Origin: Bacteroidales bacterium UBA4788
GTDB taxonomy: Bacteria > Bacteroidota > Bacteroidia > Bacteroidales > VadinHA17
DNA length: 15,452 nucleotides
Reading direction: 5' to 3'
Assembly (NCBI GenBank): GCA_002402965.1
Contig: DHGW01000084.1
Location: 1 to 15,452, forward strand
This document shows, one piece after another, positions 8,127 through 14,557 of the stretch. Within the stretch, counting starts at the first letter, position 1. Each line of letters starts with the position of its first letter. A model generated the notes under the pieces. That model did not search any database, was not told the origin of the DNA, and was given only the letters and a program-made list of their open reading frames with translations. Both the position numbers and the translations under genes were made by a program.

Positions 8127-8134
8127 TATATTTA
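8127..8134 (+). promoter_or_regulatory. Weak candidate -7 element before the M14 peptidase gene
   Basis: TATATTTA matches seven of eight positions of TAnnTTTG and lies 17 bases before the ATG at 8152, close for a promoter. No convincing TTTG is found 19-21 bases upstream. The M14 gene may instead be read from the acyltransferase promoter through the 86-base gap, where no terminator hairpin is seen. Confidence 0.25.
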
Positions 8135-8151
8135 CATCCTAAACCTATTCT

Positions 8152-10674
8152 ATGAAGAGATCCCTCATTACGGCAGTAATGGCTGCCACTATATCCCTGG
8201 GCCTGTCATCGCAGGAGCTGATGACACCCCAACAGTTCCTCGGTTACAACCCCGGTGAACGGTTCACGTTTCAACATATCCTGACCGCCTACTTCAAACA
8301 TGTGGCAGAAACCTCCCCCAATGCCGAGTACCTTCAGTATGGTGAGACATGGGAAGGAAGGCCGCTGAGCATCTGTATCGTCTCGTCACCGGAAAACCTG
8401 GCAAAACTTGACGGGATCAGGAAGGCGAATCTGCAGAGAGCCGGCTTCGCCGAAGGAAAGACGGATACGGAACCGCTACCGATTGTATGGCTGGCATACA
8501 GCGTCCACGGATCGGAACCTGCCGGTGCCGAAGCCTCGATGAAGGTGCTGTACACACTGGTTACACAGTCATGGGAAGGATCTGCCGACTGGCTCAGAGA
8601 TATGATTATCATCATTGACCCCTGCCAGAATCCCGATGGCCGTGATCTCTTCACCTCGAGATACCTCAGGGCACAGGGATGGCCCCCGACCAGTAATCCC
8701 GACGCGTGGGAACACAACCAGGGCTGGCCCTCTGCCAGGCTCAACCACTACCTTTTCGACCTGAACCGAGACTGGAGCTGGCATGTGCAGAAGGAGACGC
8801 AGGCACGTATGAAACTGTATAACAGTTACATGCCGCATGTGCATGCCGACTTCCATGAGATGGGGTCAGGAAGCACTTATTTCTTTCCGCCCGGAGCGGA
8901 GCCCTGGCACCAGGTAATAACCCCATGGCAGCGCGAGTTTCACGCCCTGACGGGAAAGAAGAGCGCAGAATTTTTTGACGCCAGGTTCAGGCTCTATTAT
9001 ACGAAAGACAACTTCGACCTGTTCTGTCCAAGCTTCGGAGATACATGGCCACTGTTCAACGGGGCAATGGGGTTCACCTTTGAACAGGGAGGAGGAGCAC
9101 AGGCAGGACTCTCACTTGCAAGAAAGTCGCTGGATACCCTGACGCTTGAGCAACGTGTGGAAGGACATTTCCTTGCTTCCATGGCAGTTGTCGCCACCGC
9201 CGCTGAAAACAGACGGAAACTGCTCACTAACTTTTACGAATTCTTCAACTACGCTGCAAACAAGCCGGGATTCAAATACGGGACCATTATCATCAAGGGG
9301 ACGGCCGATGCCGCATCACTCGAATCTCTCAGGGAACTGCTGGTGAGCAACCAGATAAGGTTTGAGTCACCCCGCGTAACCGGGAAGAAGATCGCAGCCT
9401 ATGACTACCGGCGAGACAAAGAAGGCAGCGTCACCCTTGAAAAGGATGACATAATCGTTAGCGCCTACCAGCCCCAGAGCAGGCTGATGCAGGTCTTGTT
9501 CGAGCCTGATTCGCACTCATCGGACTCAGTCAGCTATGACCTTACCGCCTGGGCTCTGCCTTATGTCTACAATATCGAAGCCTATGCCACGGAGGAGAGA
9601 ATAACCGTGGCCGATAAGGATGAGTCAGTAAAAGCTTCAGCTACAACGGCAGAACAGGCTGACACCCTCAGGGCATACGCCTGGGCTGCCTCCATGAATG
9701 GTTTCAACGAACTGAAATTCATGGCAATGTTATTCAGGTCAGGGCTGCAGGTGCGATTCACCCTTCATCCCTTTACAGCAGAAGGAAACAACTTTAACAG
9801 GGGCACTGTGATCGTGGCCCGGGGAGATAACGGCAATGAACCCCTGTTCGATGAGAAGGTGCGTGCTGCATCAGCCGCCAGCGGCGCGAAGCCTGTGGCA
9901 CTGAAGGGTGGCATGGTTACAACGGGGAAGGACCTCGGATCCGACTATTCGCCCGCCAGGAAGAGCCCGAAGATAGCCCTTGCCGGTGGCGAAGGCACAT
10001 CCCAGGCTTTCGGCGAGATATGGTTCTTCCTCGAAAGAGAACTCGAATACCCGGTTACGGTTATCGATGTCTCCGGCCTGAAGAACATCAACCTTTCTGA
10101 ATATGATGTATTAATTCTCCCCGGAGGGTCACTGACTGAAGCCAAGGATAAGATTATGGCATATGTCACCGGGGGCGGAAGAGTCGTGGCCATGGACAGT
10201 GCCATCGCCCTCTTCAGGGCGGAGAAGACAACCGCCCTGGGCAAAGCATACGAGGCAAAAGAGGCAGAGGAGAAAAAAACCGTCAAACCAACCTTCGCCG
10301 ACACAACGATGCTGCAACGTTACGAAGACCAGCGCCGCATATCTGCAACGGGCAGATCAGCCGGCGCCATCTTCAGAGTGCAGCTTGATGATTCACACCC
10401 CTTTGCCTTCGGTCTGGGCAAAGAGTGGTTCGTCATGAAACGCAGCGAAGGTCTTCCCTTCCTGGAAAAGGGCAGCAATATAGGATACATCACCGAAAAC
10501 AAGCCTGTTTCAGGATTTGCCGGATACAAGTACCTGCAGAAAGTTAAAAACACCGGAGTGATAGCCTCGGAAACTATCGGTAAGGGAATGGTTGTCTACC
10601 TTGCAGATGACCCCTATTTCAGGGCTTACTGGAAAAGCGGACGAGTCCTGCTGGGAAACATCATCCTGCGGTGA
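8152..10674 (+). CDS. Secreted M14 metallocarboxypeptidase-like protein
   Basis: This 840-residue protein has a signal peptide (about 1-20, cut before QELMTP). The M14 catalytic domain spans about 35-350. Zinc ligands are H119-x-x-E122 (SVHGSEPAG) and His235 (ADFHEMG). Asn205-Arg206 (DLNRDW) match the substrate carboxylate-binding pair of carboxypeptidase A, and Glu311 (FTFEQGGG) is the general base, so the enzyme looks catalytically complete. After a long middle region (about 370-600), residues 605-690 resemble a class I glutamine-amidotransferase-like fold (AGGEG, then YDVLILPGGS and GGGRVVAMDS). It lacks the usual nucleophilic cysteine and is likely structural or binding. It lies between the acyltransferase pair and the PepT/M28 pair on the same strand. 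Family is firm; C-terminal residue preference cannot be read. Confidence 0.92.
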   Translation: MKRSLITAVMAATISLGLSSQELMTPQQFLGYNPGERFTFQHILTAYFKHVAETSPNAEYLQYGETWEGRPLSICIVSSPENLAKLDGIRKANLQRAGFAEGKTDTEPLPIVWLAYSVHGSEPAGAEASMKVLYTLVTQSWEGSADWLRDMIIIIDPCQNPDGRDLFTSRYLRAQGWPPTSNPDAWEHNQGWPSARLNHYLFDLNRDWSWHVQKETQARMKLYNSYMPHVHADFHEMGSGSTYFFPPGAEPWHQVITPWQREFHALTGKKSAEFFDARFRLYYTKDNFDLFCPSFGDTWPLFNGAMGFTFEQGGGAQAGLSLARKSLDTLTLEQRVEGHFLASMAVVATAAENRRKLLTNFYEFFNYAANKPGFKYGTIIIKGTADAASLESLRELLVSNQIRFESPRVTGKKIAAYDYRRDKEGSVTLEKDDIIVSAYQPQSRLMQVLFEPDSHSSDSVSYDLTAWALPYVYNIEAYATEERITVADKDESVKASATTAEQADTLRAYAWAASMNGFNELKFMAMLFRSGLQVRFTLHPFTAEGNNFNRGTVIVARGDNGNEPLFDEKVRAASAASGAKPVALKGGMVTTGKDLGSDYSPARKSPKIALAGGEGTSQAFGEIWFFLERELEYPVTVIDVSGLKNINLSEYDVLILPGGSLTEAKDKIMAYVTGGGRVVAMDSAIALFRAEKTTALGKAYEAKEAEEKKTVKPTFADTTMLQRYEDQRRISATGRSAGAIFRVQLDDSHPFAFGLGKEWFVMKRSEGLPFLEKGSNIGYITENKPVSGFAGYKYLQKVKNTGVIASETIGKGMVVYLADDPYFRAYWKSGRVLLGNIILR

Positions 10675-10720
10675 CAAAGCGGAACTGCAGCTCAAACACT
10701 GCTGTCTCTTTCATAATAAT

Positions 10721-10734
10721 AGTTAAATTTAACT
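10721..10734 (+). promoter_or_regulatory. Palindrome overlapping a possible pepT promoter
   Basis: AGTTAAATTTAACT is a perfect 14-bp palindrome, 20 bases before the pepT start. It contains TAAATTTA (10724-10731), a seven-of-eight match to TAnnTTTG. TTAACT is repeated just after (10736-10741). A repressor site over the -7 element would fit, but AT-rich gaps produce such palindromes by chance, and no upstream TTTG partner was found. Confidence 0.3.
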
Positions 10735-10754
10735 GCTTAACTAAAGAATAGCGG

Positions 10755-11981
10755 ATGCAAAATCTTTTAAACAGGTTCCTGGGGTATGTCCGGACCGACA
10801 CCAGGCCTGACGATACCAACTCCTCTTCTCCCTCATCAATTTCCCAGATGCTGTTCGCAGAGCAACTGGCTGATGAGCTTGAAAAGATCGGACTGGGAGA
10901 GGTTACCCTTGACGGAAACGGATACGTTATGGCCACGCTGCCCTCCAACACCGGCGAGCCCGGGCCCGTCATCGGCTTCATAGCCCATATGGACACCAGC
11001 CCCGAAGCACCTTCCGGTAATGTCAATCCATTGATTCATAGCAATTATGACGGAAAGGATATACTTCTGAATCAGGAGCACAATATTATCCTCTCCCCCT
11101 CCGATTTTCCGGAACTGGAGAAATACACGGGGCAGACAATAATCACCTCGGACGGCACCACCCTCCTCGGGGCGGATGATAAAGCCGGGTTGGCAGAGAT
11201 TGTTACTGCATGCGAGTACCTTATTGGCAATCCTTCACTTAAACATGGAAAAATACGGATTGCCTTCACACCCGACGAGGAGATCGGACGTGGTTCTGAC
11301 AACTTCGATGTAAGGAGATTCGGAGCCGATTATGCATATACCCTTGACGGAGGTGGCATCGGGGAGCTTGAATACGAAAACTTTAATGCAGCTGCAGCAA
11401 CAGTTGAGATAAAGGGACGCAGCGTGCACCCCGGAACAGCGAAGGATGCCATGATTAACTCAATCATGGTGGCCGGACAACTGGATGCTCTGCTTCCCTC
11501 AGGGGAGAGACCTGAATATACTACTGGTTACGAGGGATTCTTCCACCTTTATGACATCAGGGGATCGGTGGAGGAGACCGTAATGAAATACATCCTCAGG
11601 GATCATGATCCTGTGAAATTCGCTGAAAGGAAGAGAATACTTAACGAGGCAGTGGAATCGATACGAAAGAGATATGGTGGCGCCGGCATTACCGTGGCAC
11701 TGAAGGACCAGTATTTCAACATGAAGGAGATAATCGAGGCCAACTATCATATTATCGAAGCTGCCATTGAGGCCTGCCGCAAAGCCGGAATAGAACCCGT
11801 GATCCAGCCTGTCAGGGGCGGTACTGACGGCGCCAGACTCTCATTCATGGGCCTCCCCTGTCCCAACCTTTTTACCGGCGGGCATAATTATCACGGCCGG
11901 TATGAGTATATCCCCCTTGAGTCTATGACAAAGGCTGTGGAAGTTATTATCAACCTTTGTGTCCCGGGGAAAACACAGTGA
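10755..11981 (+). CDS. pepT: Peptidase T-like tripeptidase (M20B)
   Basis: The 408-residue product matches Salmonella and E. coli PepT in length and in every active-site residue. These are His78 and Asp80 (AHMDTS), Asp141 (GADDKAG), the catalytic Glu175 with metal ligand Glu176 (TPDEEIGRG), Asp198 (YTLDGG) and His380 (NYHGRYE). His223-like residues for the dimer contact lie in SVHPGTAKD. PepT removes the N-terminal residue from tripeptides in the cytoplasm with two zinc ions; the absence of a signal peptide agrees. The stop is followed after one base by the M28 gene, so the two are co-transcribed and probably translationally coupled. It would finish the breakdown of tripeptides imported from the exported peptidases nearby. 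Very secure assignment. Confidence 0.96.
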   Translation: MQNLLNRFLGYVRTDTRPDDTNSSSPSSISQMLFAEQLADELEKIGLGEVTLDGNGYVMATLPSNTGEPGPVIGFIAHMDTSPEAPSGNVNPLIHSNYDGKDILLNQEHNIILSPSDFPELEKYTGQTIITSDGTTLLGADDKAGLAEIVTACEYLIGNPSLKHGKIRIAFTPDEEIGRGSDNFDVRRFGADYAYTLDGGGIGELEYENFNAAAATVEIKGRSVHPGTAKDAMINSIMVAGQLDALLPSGERPEYTTGYEGFFHLYDIRGSVEETVMKYILRDHDPVKFAERKRILNEAVESIRKRYGGAGITVALKDQYFNMKEIIEANYHIIEAAIEACRKAGIEPVIQPVRGGTDGARLSFMGLPCPNLFTGGHNYHGRYEYIPLESMTKAVEVIINLCVPGKTQ

Positions 11982-11982
11982 A

Positions 11983-13626
11983 ATGAAAAGAATCATAATT
12001 CCCATGGCTGCGATGGCGCTGACCGCCATGACACTGCTCACCTGTTCATGTGCCGGGGAACGCTCACTTGAAAGAGCATCGAAGACTATTACAGCCGGTG
12101 AGCTGCGCGAGTACACCCTCATTCTGGGGGCCGACAGCCTGATGGGAAGAAAGCCCTTCACCCCCGGGGAGACAATCACTGTCAACTATCTTGCTGCCGA
12201 GCTCCTGAAGATCGGATTCTCTCCCGCCTTCGGCGAAAGCTGGTTCCAGGATGTACCAATGGTGGAGATCACCACAAGAGTGGACGGTAAGGCACTGATC
12301 ACTGCCGGCGGAAAGAAACTGGAACTGGCTGCGCCTGACGATATAGCCGTCAAATCACCCTCTCTTAGCCAGTATGTGGAACTCGAAGACATCCCGATGG
12401 TCTTCTGCGGCTTTGGTATTGTGGCACCGGAATACGGCTGGAACGACTTCTCCGGGCTCGATGTGAAGGGAAAATGCGCAGTAGTGCTTGTGAATGATCC
12501 CGGACTCTACACAGGCGACTCCACCCTCTTCAAGGGACGGGAGATGACCTACTACGGGCGGTGGACGTACAAGTACGAGGAGGCTGCCAGGCAGGGTGCC
12601 GCGGCAATACTGATAATACACGAGACGGTTGGTGCCGGGTATGATTATTCAATACCCCGCAAGAGCTCAATCTCACCCGGACTTTACATGGAACCGGCCG
12701 AGGGTGAACCGGTGCCATGCCCGGTGACCGGGTGGCTCAGTTCAGAAGCAGCCTCGGAACTGTTCGGGGAACTCGGACAAGATGTGGAAAGCCTCCGGGA
12801 TGAGGCCTGCAAAAAAGGATACAATGGCTTTGATATGGATGCATCCATCTCGCTGCGCCTGATCAACAGCCATGTAAGAAACAGCTCACTCAACGTTGCA
12901 GGAATCCTCCGCGGAAGGACACAGCCGGAGGAGAGCATCGTCATCTCGGCACACTGGGATCACTTCGGCACCGGTGAGGCGGAAAACGGCGATTCAATCT
13001 ATAACGGTGCCGTCGATAACGGAACATCAATGGCATGGGCCCTTGAGATCGGAGAGGCATTCGCCTCAATGAAAAAGAGGCCCGACAGGTCTGTGATACT
13101 ATTCTTTCCCACCGCCGAGGAACAGGGACTGCTGGGTTCAGCATGGCTTGCAGCCAATCCGCCTGTCAGCAGTGAAAATGTAGTGGCCTGCTTCAACAAT
13201 GATCTGCTCCTTCCCATCGGAAGAATGAAAGACATCATGGTCACCGGTTACGGACAGTCGGAACTTGATGACCTGCTTGCTGATGCCGCCCGGCGCCAGG
13301 ACAGATACATATTGCCGGATCCAAATCCTGAGACAGGAATGTATTTCCGCTCCGACCATTTTCCATTTGCAAAGATCGGGGTACCTGCCCTGTTCGCCCG
13401 GGGTAACTGCGACAGCAGGGAGTTCGGGAAAGAATGGGCCGCTGCACAGGAAAAGGACTACATTGCCAATAAATACCATAAGCCTGCTGACAATTACTAC
13501 CCGGAAATGAACTTCGACGGTATCGTTGAAGATGCCCAGGCTGCTTTTGAAGTTGCCTGGAAAATTGTGACAAGTGACATGAGGCCTAGGTGGAAACCCG
13601 GTTCTGAATTTGCAACTATCAGATAA
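11983..13626 (+). CDS. M28-family metallopeptidase, probable lipoprotein
   Basis: The 547-residue protein has a signal sequence whose probable lipid-modified residue is Cys23 (TCSC; Cys21 is less likely), suggesting envelope anchoring. A PA-type insert spans about 125-250, followed by the M28 catalytic domain (about 295-535). Di-zinc ligands and catalytic residues are visible in order: His324 (SAHWDHFG), Asp345 (AVDNGTS), Glu379-Glu380 (TAEEQGLLGS), Asp407 (FNNDL) and His459 (RSDHFPF). Members are aminopeptidases or related enzymes of broad specificity. The ATG at 11983 is preferred over the in-frame GTG at 11959, because it gives a proper signal peptide and starts one base after the pepT stop. 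The last four residues are FATIR; no clear intrinsic terminator follows. Confidence 0.93.
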   Translation: MKRIIIPMAAMALTAMTLLTCSCAGERSLERASKTITAGELREYTLILGADSLMGRKPFTPGETITVNYLAAELLKIGFSPAFGESWFQDVPMVEITTRVDGKALITAGGKKLELAAPDDIAVKSPSLSQYVELEDIPMVFCGFGIVAPEYGWNDFSGLDVKGKCAVVLVNDPGLYTGDSTLFKGREMTYYGRWTYKYEEAARQGAAAILIIHETVGAGYDYSIPRKSSISPGLYMEPAEGEPVPCPVTGWLSSEAASELFGELGQDVESLRDEACKKGYNGFDMDASISLRLINSHVRNSSLNVAGILRGRTQPEESIVISAHWDHFGTGEAENGDSIYNGAVDNGTSMAWALEIGEAFASMKKRPDRSVILFFPTAEEQGLLGSAWLAANPPVSSENVVACFNNDLLLPIGRMKDIMVTGYGQSELDDLLADAARRQDRYILPDPNPETGMYFRSDHFPFAKIGVPALFARGNCDSREFGKEWAAAQEKDYIANKYHKPADNYYPEMNFDGIVEDAQAAFEVAWKIVTSDMRPRWKPGSEFATIR

Positions 13627-13679
13627 CTAGTATTATAATAAAATTAGCTTTAAAGAATAATCATAAAATATTTGCTTTT

Positions 13680-13697
13680 GTGTTATTTTTGTAACAC
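13680..13697. promoter_or_regulatory. Upstream operator-like dyad (hydrogenase operon)
   Basis: GTGTTATTTTTGTAACAC has perfect 6-bp arms (13680-13685 and 13692-13697) around a 6-base centre. The TGTTA-N6-TAACA geometry is that of Crp/Fnr-family sites and also approaches the Rex form TGTTAA-N4-TTAACA. It abuts the second dyad directly, so two dimers could bind side by side upstream of the -7 element. Confidence 0.5.
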
Positions 13698-13713
13698 TGT
13701 GAATTTATTCACA
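13698..13713. promoter_or_regulatory. Rex-like or Crp/Fnr-like operator over the promoter
   Basis: TGTGAATTTATTCACA is a palindrome with 7-bp perfect arms. It matches TGTGAA-N4-TTCACA, the core of the Rex redox-repressor operator, and equally the TGTGA-N6-TCACA consensus of Crp. It ends 9 bases before the -7 element and covers the place of the -33 element, so binding would most simply repress. A hydrogenase-type operon downstream makes a redox regulator such as Rex the more attractive reading. Confidence 0.6.
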
Positions 13714-13722
13714 TCTAAATTA

Positions 13723-13730
13723 TATCTTTG
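13723..13730 (+). promoter_or_regulatory. Promoter -7 element of the hydrogenase-like operon
   Basis: TATCTTTG is a full match to TAnnTTTG, identical to the element at 6067-6074. TGTG at 13698-13701 lies 21 bases upstream where TTTG is expected, so the -33 match is partial and lies within the operator. Transcription would begin near 13736, some 35 bases before the ATG at 13771. Confidence 0.6.
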
Positions 13731-13770
13731 CGCTGTCATATTTTATGCGGTATAGCAGAAAGACGGTGAA

Positions 13771-14115
13771 ATGAAAGTTGAAGAGATTTGTTCGGTATTA
13801 AACGGAGAGCTGGTCTGTGGCAGTGACAAACCGAACCGTGAAGTAACCCACGCCTTTGCTTCTGACCTGATGAGCGATGTGCTTACGGTGAGTTGCAACA
13901 ACCTCCTGCTGATTACAGGACTTGCAAACCTGCAGACAATCCGTACTGCCGAGATGTCGGACATCGACTGTATCCTGTTCGTGAGAAACAAATCCGTCAC
14001 CACTGAGATGAAATTGCTGGCGGAAGAGCTGGGTATGACCCTGATCAAATGCCCCTCGACCATGTTCAGGGCATCAGGCGAACTATACAGGGCAGGAATG
14101 AAACCTCTGTTCTGA
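13771..14115 (+). CDS. DRTGG-domain protein
   Basis: The 114-residue protein resembles stand-alone DRTGG domains, a fold shared with the regulatory parts of HPr kinase relatives and CBS-containing phosphatases. It is recognised from the run LLLITGLANLQTIRTAEMSDIDCILFVR (two overlapping blocks at about 46-73) and the ending with SGELYRAGM. No transmembrane segment or catalytic motif is seen, so a ligand-binding or partner-binding role in the cytoplasm is likely. It is the first gene of the operon, preceded by the promoter and dyads at 13680-13730 and followed after 6 bases by an HATPase gene. In other anaerobes this gene trio (DRTGG, HATPase, hydrogenase-domain protein) sits beside [FeFe]-hydrogenase genes. 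The exact ligand is unknown. Confidence 0.75.
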   Translation: MKVEEICSVLNGELVCGSDKPNREVTHAFASDLMSDVLTVSCNNLLLITGLANLQTIRTAEMSDIDCILFVRNKSVTTEMKLLAEELGMTLIKCPSTMFRASGELYRAGMKPLF

Positions 14116-14121
14116 ACAAAC

Positions 14122-14553
14122 GTGGCGATCAGCTTCGAATATAAGGTTACGGGAGGCGACTTCACCCATGCGGGTTACGCCTCCAGTCAGGTCAAGAAGA
14201 TGCTGAAGCAGCTCGGCGTTGACAGCACCGTCATCAAAAGAGTGGTGGTCTGTCTCTATGAAGCCGAGGTAAATATCGTCGCCCATGCGTGGGATGGTGT
14301 GATAAACGTCGAGCTCGACACTGATATTATCTTCATGAAGCTCACTGACAACGGACCCGGCATTGCCAATATCGGACAGGCTATGCAGAAGGGCTTCTCA
14401 ACCGCATCACCCGAAGTGCGGGAGATGGGATTCGGTGCAGGAATGGGCCTGCCCAACATCAGTGCCAATGCCGACAACTTCGTCATAAAAAGTAAGCCGG
14501 GGGTGGGTACGATACTTGAAATAACAATAAACCTGAACAGCGCAGCTGTCTGA
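14122..14553 (+). CDS. Anti-sigma-factor-like HATPase (RsbW/SpoIIAB type)
   Basis: The 143-residue protein is a single GHKL ATPase domain. The N box is YEAEVNIVAHAW (Glu47, Asn51), the G1 box is DNGPG (76-80) and the G2 box is GFGAGMGL (103-110), all needed for ATP-Mg binding. There is no dimerisation or sensor region, so it is not a full histidine kinase. The size and box order fit anti-sigma or partner-switching serine kinases, which phosphorylate a small antagonist protein. The start is a GTG at 14122, 6 bases after the DRTGG stop; the first ATG comes only after the conserved early part. The downstream hydrogenase-domain gene begins 4 bases after the stop. This supports a signalling cassette, in which a PP2C-type phosphatase may lie beyond the window. 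Confidence 0.85.
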   Translation: MAISFEYKVTGGDFTHAGYASSQVKKMLKQLGVDSTVIKRVVVCLYEAEVNIVAHAWDGVINVELDTDIIFMKLTDNGPGIANIGQAMQKGFSTASPEVREMGFGAGMGLPNISANADNFVIKSKPGVGTILEITINLNSAAV

Positions 14554-14557
14554 TACT

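Noticed and set aside
8334..8744. 136-codon minus-strand reading frame
   Set aside because: It lies wholly inside the M14 gene on the other strand and looks like a frame shadow in GC-rich coding DNA.
11959..11982. Upstream GTG start of the M28 gene
   Set aside because: It would add eight polar residues before a good signal peptide; the ATG at 11983 sits one base after the pepT stop.
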